A stretch of 5,039 nt of DNA, taken from contig JAOACU010000220.1 of NCBI GenBank assembly GCA_026417715.1, positions 1-5,039 of the forward strand. Reading direction: 5' to 3'. A model generated the notes under the pieces. That model ran no database searches. It was not told the DNA's origin and saw only the letters and a program-made list of their open reading frames with translations. The translations under genes were made by a program, and so were the position numbers. This stretch comes from Anaerolineae bacterium (lineage in GTDB: Bacteria > Chloroflexota > Anaerolineae > UBA4142). Positions 1 through 5,039 of the stretch are shown here, piece by piece (the first letter of the stretch is position 1; every line of letters starts with the position of its first letter).

Positions 1-687
<687 letters not shown>

Positions 688-703
688 TTCTGCCTCCAAT
701 CGT

Positions 704-732
704 TTGAGCAAAACAAGCAGGTGTGTTATAAT
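704..732 (+). promoter_or_regulatory. Sigma70-type promoter with extended -10, driving the mntA-hepT pair, apparently leaderless
   Basis: A -35 box TTGAGC (704-709, four of six consensus bases) is separated by exactly 17 nt from a perfect -10 box TATAAT (727-732). The -10 box is preceded by TGT (724-726), the TGn extended -10 element. Transcription would be expected to start about 7 nt after the -10 box, near 737-741. The antitoxin ATG is at 741, so the mRNA would have a leader of 0 to 3 nt and no room for a ribosome site; none is visible. The boxes are seen directly; the start site and leaderless translation are inferred. Confidence 0.75.
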
Positions 733-740
733 TTATCTGA

Positions 741-1148
741 ATGGAAACCTTACCTCAGGTGTTGCAACCCAAACTATCCGCTCTCCAACAATTTTTTGCG
801 CGCGATCCGCGTGTGCTCGGCGTTTTTCTCTTTGGCTCGCAGGCCGAGGGCACTGCCACACCACGTAGTGATGTGGATTTCGCAGTGTTGTTCGATCGCG
901 AACTGGATTTGCGCGCGGAATTGGCGTTCGAGGCGGCGTTGGCAGTCGAACTTGGGAACATCGAATTCGATATGGTGAACTTGAATCGCGCGAATTTGCT
1001 TTTGCGCTTTCGCGCCATCACAGGCAAGTTACTCTACGCAAGCGATGCAACTCGCGTTGCCGATTTCATCGAGGAGACGTTGATCGCGTATCGCGATTTT
1101 GAGCCGCGTGCCCAAGCCGCCTTGCGTGATTATCTGGTTACGCTCTAG
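741..1148 (+). CDS. mntA: MntA-type nucleotidyltransferase antitoxin (type VII toxin-antitoxin)
   Basis: This is a 135-residue minimal nucleotidyltransferase of the MNT family. The core motif GSQAEGTATPRSDVD (residues 32-46) is an exact GSX10DXD, with D44 and D46 as expected metal ligands and D77 in the strand IEFDMVNL as the likely third carboxylate. Proteins with this motif next to a HEPN protein act as antitoxins. In the studied Shewanella case MntA transfers AMP groups from ATP to a tyrosine of HepT and inactivates it. All three acidic residues are present, so this copy looks catalytically competent. ATG 741 gives the normal family length; the next in-frame ATG (codon 78) is past the motif, and GTG 759 has no ribosome site. 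No Shine-Dalgarno sequence precedes 741, which fits leaderless translation. The toxin gene follows after 9 nt. A housekeeping adenylyltransferase is unlikely given the size and partner. Confidence 0.9.
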   Translation: METLPQVLQPKLSALQQFFARDPRVLGVFLFGSQAEGTATPRSDVDFAVLFDRELDLRAELAFEAALAVELGNIEFDMVNLNRANLLLRFRAITGKLLYASDATRVADFIEETLIAYRDFEPRAQAALRDYLVTL

Positions 1149-1151
1149 GAG
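1147..1151 (+). promoter_or_regulatory. Ribosome binding site of hepT, overlapping the mntA stop codon
   Basis: AGGAG at 1147-1151 shares its first two bases with the mntA TAG stop (1146-1148) and lies 6 nt before the hepT ATG (1158). Ribosomes ending on mntA therefore stop on top of the toxin's ribosome site, an arrangement that suggests translational coupling. The antitoxin itself has no such site, so the two genes appear to be initiated by different mechanisms. Confidence 0.75.
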
Positions 1152-1157
1152 TCAAGA

Positions 1158-1586
1158 ATGAGACTAGATGTCAAGCGCATCGAATCCAAGATTCAATTCA
1201 TCCAGGATAATTTACGTCTCTTGAACGAAATCGCCGCGTGCAGCGAAGCCGATTTTGTGGCTGATCGCATCAGGTTTTACGCCGCCGTCCACGCACTTCA
1301 AATTTCGATTGAGGCGATGCTTGACATCTGGACGCATATTATTGCGCGGTTGCACTTGGGAGTTCCGACGAACGATCGTGAAACATTGGAGATTGTTCTA
1401 ACCAACCGTCTCACTTCGCCTGAACATTTTCAAAAATATCTTCAGATGAACCGTTTTCGTAATCGGGTTGTGCACGGGTATATGGACGTAGACCCCAAGC
1501 AAGTTTACCAAATGCTTCTTCATGACCTTGATGACTTTCGATTGTTCTTCGATGATGTTCGCCAAATCATTGCTCAGGACAGATAA
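1158..1586 (+). CDS. hepT: HepT-type HEPN (DUF86) ribonuclease toxin (type VII toxin-antitoxin)
   Basis: This is a 142-residue, mostly helical protein of the HEPN/DUF86 family. Near its C-terminal third it carries RNRVVHGY (residues 101-108), an exact RX4HXY motif. R101 and H106 are the expected ribonuclease residues and Y108 the expected tyrosine that MntA adenylylates. Family members act as dimers that cut RNA, reported as mRNA or tRNA 3' ends depending on the system; the target here cannot be read from sequence. An earlier helix, DRIRFYAAVHALQISIEAMLDI (part of residues 36-57), resembles the helix with which DUF86 proteins begin their core. Length is normal for the family and nothing looks broken, so the toxin should be active. 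The ATG at 1158 is supported by AGGAG 6 nt upstream. It forms an operon with mntA and converges on livF, with 23 nt between the two stop codons. It looks less GC-rich than the liv genes (the line from 1381 is about one third G+C), weakly suggesting separate ancestry. Confidence 0.9.
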   Translation: MRLDVKRIESKIQFIQDNLRLLNEIAACSEADFVADRIRFYAAVHALQISIEAMLDIWTHIIARLHLGVPTNDRETLEIVLTNRLTSPEHFQKYLQMNRFRNRVVHGYMDVDPKQVYQMLLHDLDDFRLFFDDVRQIIAQDR

Positions 1587-1602
1587 AAACTGATTCTTAC
1601 CC

Positions 1603-1634
1603 CAAAGCGTCATCCTCCCAAATACGCCGCTTTG
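1603..1634. other. Inverted repeat at the hepT/livF convergent junction (weak terminator candidate)
   Basis: CAAAGCG (1603-1609) and CGCTTTG (1628-1634) are a perfect 7-bp inverted repeat around an 18-nt loop that contains the livF stop codon. An overlapping alternative pairs GCGTCA (1607-1612) with TGACGC (1633-1638). Neither strand has a T-run directly after the stem; on the livF side GTTTTTATC comes about 11 nt later. It could be a shared termination or mRNA-end structure, but a chance repeat in GC-rich coding sequence is equally possible. Confidence 0.25.
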
Positions 1635-2314
1635 ACGCGCGGGTTTTGCGTCAACGCGGTAGCCGTATCGTCTAGCACGATTCTGCCATTCTCTAGCACG
1701 TAACCGCGATCCACTACCTTCAACGCCTCGTACGCGTTTTGCTCCACGAGAAGAATCGTTACGCCGCTCTGGCGTAGTTGCGCAATCACTTCAAACACTT
1801 TTTTGACCAGAATCGGCATTAGTCCCATCGAAATTTCGTCAATCAACAGCAACTTGGGACGCGTCATCAATGCGCGCGCAATTGCCAGCATTTGTTGTTC
1901 GCCACCCGAAAGTGTCTTGGCGATTTGATTCTTGCGCTCGTTCAACACAGGAAACAAGTCGAACATTTCGTGCATACGTGTTTGAATCGCCGCGCGATTT
2001 TTCTCCGTGTACGCGCCAAGTTCGAGATTTTGCATCACGGTCAGATCGCGAAAGACGCGTCCACTTTCGGGAACGACGGCAAGACCCAGCGCGGTGCGTT
2101 CCCAAATCGGCAGGCGCGTAATGTCCTTGCCATCAAACACGATGCGCCCGCGCGTCGGCATCTGCCAACCCATCAGCGTTTTGATCAGCGTGGATTTGCC
2201 CGCGCCATTCGCGCCCAGCACTGCCACACCTTCATCATTGTTGACTGTGAACGACACATCGCGCAATGCTTGGATGTGTCCGTAGTGAACGTCGAGGTTT
2301 TCAACTTGTAACAT
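1610..2314 (-). CDS. livF: Branched-chain amino-acid ABC transporter, ATP-binding protein LivF
   Basis: LivF is one of two cytoplasmic ATPases that power import through LivHM. The 234-residue protein has Walker A GANGAGKST (residues 34-42), the LivF-type Q-loop region VVPESGRVFRDLTV (80-93), the ABC signature LSGGEQQ (135-141), Walker B LLLIDE (155-160) and VEQN (190-193). In the last, glutamine replaces the switch histidine, as is usual in LivF. The ATG at 2314 gives the normal family length and places the strand MLQVENLDVHYG at the N-terminus. An in-frame ATG at 2380 would add 22 residues encoded by a 7-bp repeat array and is rejected. No clear Shine-Dalgarno sequence precedes 2314. The stretch after Walker B reads DEISMGLMP where DEPSLGLAP is typical, a mild deviation in the D-loop. 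It is the last gene of the visible liv operon, 86 nt after livG. Confidence 0.95.
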   Translation of the reverse strand: MLQVENLDVHYGHIQALRDVSFTVNNDEGVAVLGANGAGKSTLIKTLMGWQMPTRGRIVFDGKDITRLPIWERTALGLAVVPESGRVFRDLTVMQNLELGAYTEKNRAAIQTRMHEMFDLFPVLNERKNQIAKTLSGGEQQMLAIARALMTRPKLLLIDEISMGLMPILVKKVFEVIAQLRQSGVTILLVEQNAYEALKVVDRGYVLENGRIVLDDTATALTQNPRVKAAYLGG

Positions 2315-2327
2315 ATTGCCGCTGAGA

Positions 2328-2404
2328 GTATTGCGTATTACGTATTGCGTATTGCATGATGCGTGATACGCACTACGCAATACGCACTACGCACTATGCA
2401 CTAA
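2328..2404. repeat. Heptad tandem array A: 11 units of 7 bp forming a long hairpin between livG and livF
   Basis: The segment divides without remainder into eleven 7-bp units. The left units are GTATTGC or GTATTAC (GTNNNNC pattern); the right units are GCACTAC or GCAATAC, the same pattern on the other strand. The array therefore inverts about its centre. Positions 2328-2352 pair with 2366-2390 at 22 of 25 positions around a 13-nt loop, and one of the mismatches is a U.G pair in the livG-livF transcript. The last unit, GCACTAA, contains the livG stop codon (complement of 2401-2403). The other end stops 13 nt before the livF ATG. It shares 19 identical bases with the array in the livH-livM junction. 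This is not CRISPR, since there are no spacers. Confidence 0.9.
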
Positions 2405-3141
2405 TGCCCCAAATACGCGTTAATCACCCGCTCGTCATTCTGCACTTGGGCGGGTGTGCCCTGTGCGATGACTTTACCTTGCGCGAGGACGACGATGCGT
2501 TCGCACAAGTTCATCGCAAATGCCATATTGTGTTCGATGACGATGATCGTTTTGCCTTGCGCGCGCAGTTTGCGAATCAGCGCGGCAAGTTCTTCGGCTT
2601 CACCTGCCGTTAGCCCTGCCGCTGGTTCGTCGAGCAACAAAAGGCGCGGGTTCGTGCCGAGCGCGCGCGCAATCTCCAACTTGCGTTGCAAGCCAATCGG
2701 CAAATTGCCCGCCAGTGTATTCTCCCACTTGGTCAAATCGGTGAACGCAAGTAATTCGCGCGCGTGCGCCACGTGATTCGGCGCGCGATATTTTTCCGCG
2801 AACGCGCGCGGTGTGGGATACGTGTGACAACCCAAACCCGCGAGCACGTTATCGAGCACCGTAAGATCGGTGAACGGCTTGACGATTTGGAACGTGCGCG
2901 CGATGCCGAGTCGCGTAATTTCGTGCGTCGGCTTGGTGTGGATCGCGCGACCATCGAAAATCACTTCACCGCTGGTGGGGCGCAGGAAACCCGAAATGAC
3001 GTTAAAGAGCGTCGTCTTGCCCGCGCCGTTCGGACCGATGAGACCCAAGATTTCATCATCGGCGGTGAGTGTCACATCGCGCAATGCTTCCAAGCCGCCA
3101 AAGCGTTTGGTGATGTGCTTTGCTTCAAGCCGCGCGTTCAT
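2401..3141 (-). CDS. livG: Branched-chain amino-acid ABC transporter, ATP-binding protein LivG
   Basis: LivG is the second ATPase of the Liv importer and pairs with LivF beneath LivH and LivM. The 246-residue protein has Walker A GPNGAGKT (residues 36-43), the Q-loop ARTFQIVKPF (81-90, Q85), the LivG-type degenerate signature LPIGLQRKLEIARAL (147-161), Walker B LLLLDE (167-172) with DEPAAGL following, and the switch histidine in VIEHNM (H204). Having H here and Q in the partner is the normal LivG/LivF difference. The ATG at 3141 overlaps the 3' end of livM by 17 nt and is preceded by GAGGTGA (complement of 3145-3151), a strong ribosome site inside livM. This implies translational coupling. 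Slightly short of the roughly 250 residues usual for the family, with no missing motif. Its stop codon lies in the terminal unit of a 7-bp repeat array. Confidence 0.96.
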   Translation of the reverse strand: MNARLEAKHITKRFGGLEALRDVTLTADDEILGLIGPNGAGKTTLFNVISGFLRPTSGEVIFDGRAIHTKPTHEITRLGIARTFQIVKPFTDLTVLDNVLAGLGCHTYPTPRAFAEKYRAPNHVAHARELLAFTDLTKWENTLAGNLPIGLQRKLEIARALGTNPRLLLLDEPAAGLTAGEAEELAALIRKLRAQGKTIIVIEHNMAFAMNLCERIVVLAQGKVIAQGTPAQVQNDERVINAYLGH

Positions 3142-4018
3142 TCGTCACCTCACGTTTGAATGCGCGTCGAATCGCGCGCATCAGCGTACTCTCGTCGCCG
3201 AGCAAGCCCATCGGCTGAAAGAGCATCATCAAGACGATGAGTCCACCGTACATCGCGAAACGATAATCGTGCAGATCGCGCAAGAGTTCAGGAAGCGCGC
3301 GCAAAACAATCGCGCCGAGAATCGGTCCGCGCAAGGTGCCTACGCCACCGACCACGACCATCGAAAGAATCACGATGGATTCGATAAAGTGGAAATTGTC
3401 GGGGAATAAACTTTTCAAGTAATGCGCGTAGAGCGAACCTGCGCCACCCGCCAGCGCGGCACTGATGATGAACGCGTAAATTTTGAAACGCGGCACACTC
3501 ACACCGACGGCGGCTGCCGCTTCCTCGTTGATACGCACCGCGTTCAGCGCGAGTCCCGTCCACGTTTTGGAAATGTACCAACTGATGAAAATCGCGACGG
3601 CGACGTAGAGCCACACAAAAATCAGGTACGGAATTTCGCTTTGGATGCCGAAAAAGCGCGGTGTGGGAATATCAATCAAACCGAGCGCGCCGCCGAAGAA
3701 GTCTACGTACTTGAAAATCGCGACGACGACAAAGTTGACACCCATCGTCGCGAGCACCAAAAAATCGTGACGCACGCGCAAACTGGGCAAGCCCAGAAAC
3801 GCGCCGACGAGTCCCGTCAGCACAATCGCCGCGAGGAATCCCACTGCAAACGGCTGATTGAATTTGAGCGCGAGGATGCCGCTGGTGTACGCGCCGATGC
3901 CAAAGAACGCGGCTTGTCCCAGACTGACTTGCCCCGCATAACCCATCAAGATATTCAGACTGAGCGCAAGCACAACCCAAATGCCTGCAAAGACAGCGAG
4001 ACTGATGAGATAGTCCAT
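3125..4018 (-). CDS. livM: Branched-chain amino-acid ABC transporter, permease LivM
   Basis: LivM is one of the two inner-membrane subunits that form the translocation path with LivH. The 297-residue protein is strongly hydrophobic, with about eight to ten membrane segments by eye (for example residues 4-25, 56-77, 131-149, 187-207 and 218-240). The family hallmark NILMGYAGQVSLGQAAFFG (22-40) is intact. The cytoplasmic coupling loop GLALNAVRINEEAAAAVGVS (155-174) is the EAA-like segment that docks on the ATPases. GGVGTLRGPILGA, near residue 236 onward, is also typical. The ATG at 4018 is supported by AAGGA (complement of 4026-4030) 7 nt upstream. It follows livH after 117 nt filled by a repeat array and overlaps livG. 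The positively charged tail (RAIRRAFKREVTNERAA) lies in the cytoplasm and its DNA carries the livG ribosome site. Confidence 0.96.
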   Translation of the reverse strand: MDYLISLAVFAGIWVVLALSLNILMGYAGQVSLGQAAFFGIGAYTSGILALKFNQPFAVGFLAAIVLTGLVGAFLGLPSLRVRHDFLVLATMGVNFVVVAIFKYVDFFGGALGLIDIPTPRFFGIQSEIPYLIFVWLYVAVAIFISWYISKTWTGLALNAVRINEEAAAAVGVSVPRFKIYAFIISAALAGGAGSLYAHYLKSLFPDNFHFIESIVILSMVVVGGVGTLRGPILGAIVLRALPELLRDLHDYRFAMYGGLIVLMMLFQPMGLLGDESTLMRAIRRAFKREVTNERAA

Positions 4019-4031
4019 TGGAACGTCCTTT

Positions 4032-4139
4032 GTGAAGCGTGGTGCGTGATACGTGAGGCGTGAGACGTATTGCGTATTACGTATTACGTGTTACGTATCA
4101 CGTCTTTCGTCCTTCGTCTTTCGTCCTTCGTCGCTTCAC
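4032..4139. repeat. Heptad tandem array B: 14 perfect GTNNNNC units between livH and livM
   Basis: Positions 4032-4129 are 14 consecutive 7-bp units that all obey GTNNNNC with no slip of phase; a fifteenth, GTCGCTT, is degenerate. The four inner bases change in blocks: G-rich units such as GTGAGGC near livM, then GTATTAC types, then alternating GTCTTTC and GTCCTTC near livH. The ends are an 8-bp inverted repeat, GTGAAGCG (4032-4039) and CGCTTCAC (4132-4139). A 10-bp inverted repeat lies inside: CGTGATACGT (4045-4054) with ACGTATCACG (4093-4102). The livH stop codon (complement of 4136-4138) is inside the terminal repeat, and the livM ribosome site starts one base beyond the other end. A 19-bp segment (4067-4085) is identical to 2328-2346 in the other array. 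Confidence 0.9.
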
Positions 4140-5039
4140 GCGCGCCCAAGAAGCCCGCGCGGGCGGAACATCAGGAGTAGAATCAAGACGAGAAACGCGA
4201 TCGCATCGCGCGGCATCAGCGAACCCGCGAGCGCGACCATAAACGTTTCGGCGACGGCTAACACGATGCCCGCGACGACCGTGCCGGCGACACTTCCCAA
4301 GCCGCCCAGCACAACAACAACGAACGCTTTGTACGATGGCACGTCGCCCATCGTTGCGAACACCATATTGTCGTACACACCGACGAGTACACCTGCCGCG
4401 CCAGCGAGCATCGAGCCGATGAAAAAGTTGAGGATGATGACGCGCGTCACATTCACGCCAACTGCTGCCGCCATTTCAGGATCGAGCGCGGCGGCTTGCC
4501 AACCCAGCCCGATGCGCGTGCGATTCAAAATGAAATAGACGATTGCCAGCAACACAAGTGTAACGACGAGAATCAAAACTTGGGTCGGCGTAACGGTGAA
4601 CCAAGGTGTTTCGATGCGCGGCATTCCCGCGCCACCTGCTGGGTACGGTTGTTGGCGCGGTCCAAGCAAAAATGGTTTTTGTAGCAAGTCCTGAATCAAC
4701 GTAAACAAGCCCACGCTGGCGACCAGTGAAATCGTCGGCGATTTGCCCCACGTGTAACGATAGATGAGGAGATAAATCAACACGCCCATCACGCCCGCGA
4801 CGACCATCGCAATCGGCAAAGAGAGCCAGAACGAGACGTTACTAGCGAGACGCGCGTCGTCCATCAACGGCGCGAAAAATTCGCGCGCGCGATTGAACGC
4901 GATGAGACCGACGAATGCGCCAGTGGCGTATACGCCCGCGTGCGCAATGTGCAACACTTTGAGGACACCATACACCATCGTCAAACCAATCGCGATGAGA
5001 ATGTACGTGGACGCCAACACCAGCGCGTTACTCAAATTT
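4136..5039 (-). CDS. livH: Branched-chain amino-acid ABC transporter, permease LivH (5' end off the right edge)
   Basis: LivH is the membrane partner of LivM in the Liv importer. About 300 residues are visible, with many hydrophobic segments. They include the N-terminal ALVLASTYILIAIGLTMVYG followed by the family's HIAHAGVYATGAFVG, the coupling loop GWQAAALDPEMAAAVGVNV, the glycine-rich GGLGSVAGTVVAG, and the C-terminal FRPRGLLGRA, which is the usual LivH ending. The frame stays open to the window edge (the codon before TTG 5035 is AAT). LivH proteins normally have several residues before the segment seen here, so the real start is most likely just outside. The TTG at 5033-5035 should not be taken as the start. 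First visible gene of the livHMGF operon; its promoter and any substrate-binding protein gene lie to the right. The stop codon falls within the end of the 7-bp repeat array. Confidence 0.95.
   Translation of the reverse strand, partial: NLSNALVLASTYILIAIGLTMVYGVLKVLHIAHAGVYATGAFVGLIAFNRAREFFAPLMDDARLASNVSFWLSLPIAMVVAGVMGVLIYLLIYRYTWGKSPTISLVASVGLFTLIQDLLQKPFLLGPRQQPYPAGGAGMPRIETPWFTVTPTQVLILVVTLVLLAIVYFILNRTRIGLGWQAAALDPEMAAAVGVNVTRVIILNFFIGSMLAGAAGVLVGVYDNMVFATMGDVPSYKAFVVVVLGGLGSVAGTVVAGIVLAVAETFMVALAGSLMPRDAIAFLVLILLLMFRPRGLLGRA

Noticed and set aside
718..764. Direct repeat CAGGTGTG (718-725) / CAGGTGTT (756-763) flanking the -10 box as operator half-sites
   Set aside because: Only seven bases match, one copy is coding, and neither antitoxin nor toxin has a DNA-binding domain.
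761..768. 8-bp palindrome GTTGCAAC early in mntA as an autoregulatory operator
   Set aside because: It is a single short palindrome inside coding sequence with no second copy in the promoter; chance is sufficient.
2315..2380. N-terminal extension of LivF by 22 residues from an ATG at 2380
   Set aside because: The extra residues are a translation of the 7-bp repeat array, have no ribosome site, and make LivF longer than its family; the ATG at 2314 fits the conserved N-terminus.
2870..3409. Plus-strand open frame of 179 codons opposite livG and livM
   Set aside because: It is antisense to two certain genes, crosses their junction, and has no ribosome site or recognisable domain.
3422..4063. 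Long plus-strand open frame (213 codons) opposite livM
   Set aside because: It lies antisense to a certain permease gene, its translation is charged and low in complexity without known motifs, and it arises from the third-position bias of livM.
4088..4129. Leader peptide initiated from the GAAGGAC units within the array (transcript strand)
   Set aside because: Two AAGGA-like sites and a GTG exist, but the frame stops after about five codons and the resemblance follows from the repeat itself.
4032..4139. CRISPR array or microsatellite
   Set aside because: Units are 7 bp with no spacers, which excludes CRISPR; the variable inner four bases exclude a simple microsatellite.
4053..4538. Plus-strand open frames starting in the livH-livM array
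   Set aside because: Their N-termini are repeat-derived (RITCYV-like) and the rest is antisense to livH; the 7-bp unit is not a multiple of three codon phases that would signal a conserved peptide.
5033..5035. TTG as the start codon of livH
   Set aside because: The frame stays open to the edge, no ribosome site can be seen, and LivH proteins normally have more residues before this hydrophobic segment.

Overview
The window holds parts of two bacterial amino-acid metabolism loci with a small toxin-antitoxin module between them. The sequence is moderately GC-rich by eye (not counted). All genes except the toxin-antitoxin pair are on the minus strand. Heterogeneous 7-bp tandem arrays in the gene junctions recall intergenic repeats I associate with Chloroflexota (Anaerolineae-like) genomes. 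That taxonomic guess is from memory, and nothing in the window proves it.

Layout from left to right. Positions 1-687 (minus) are the first 229 codons of urocanate hydratase (hutU), cut by the window edge. Positions 688-740 are a short divergent intergenic region with a near-consensus sigma70-type promoter pointing right. Its predicted start of transcription falls at, or within about 3 nt of, the next ATG. Positions 741-1586 (plus) are a two-gene operon: an MNT-family nucleotidyltransferase with an exact GSX10DXD motif, then a HEPN/DUF86 protein with an exact RX4HXY motif. Together they form a complete MntA-HepT (type VII) toxin-antitoxin module. Positions 1610-5039 (minus) are a branched-chain amino-acid type ABC importer in transcription order livH (5' end off the window), livM, livG, livF. 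No substrate-binding protein gene is visible; it would be expected to the right of the window or elsewhere.

LivH and LivM form the membrane channel and LivG and LivF are the two ATPases, so one importer core is encoded here. HutU is the second step of histidine breakdown. A shared theme of amino-acid uptake and catabolism is possible, but the window does not show that this importer carries histidine. The toxin-antitoxin pair is on the opposite strand and interrupts an otherwise same-strand run of liv and hut genes.

The least explained structures are two arrays of 7-bp units placed exactly in the livH-livM and livG-livF junctions. Each begins inside or at the stop codon of the upstream gene and ends just before the start signals of the next. 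They share a 19-bp identical stretch and can fold into hairpins. No stretch longer than 300 bases lacks a gene.
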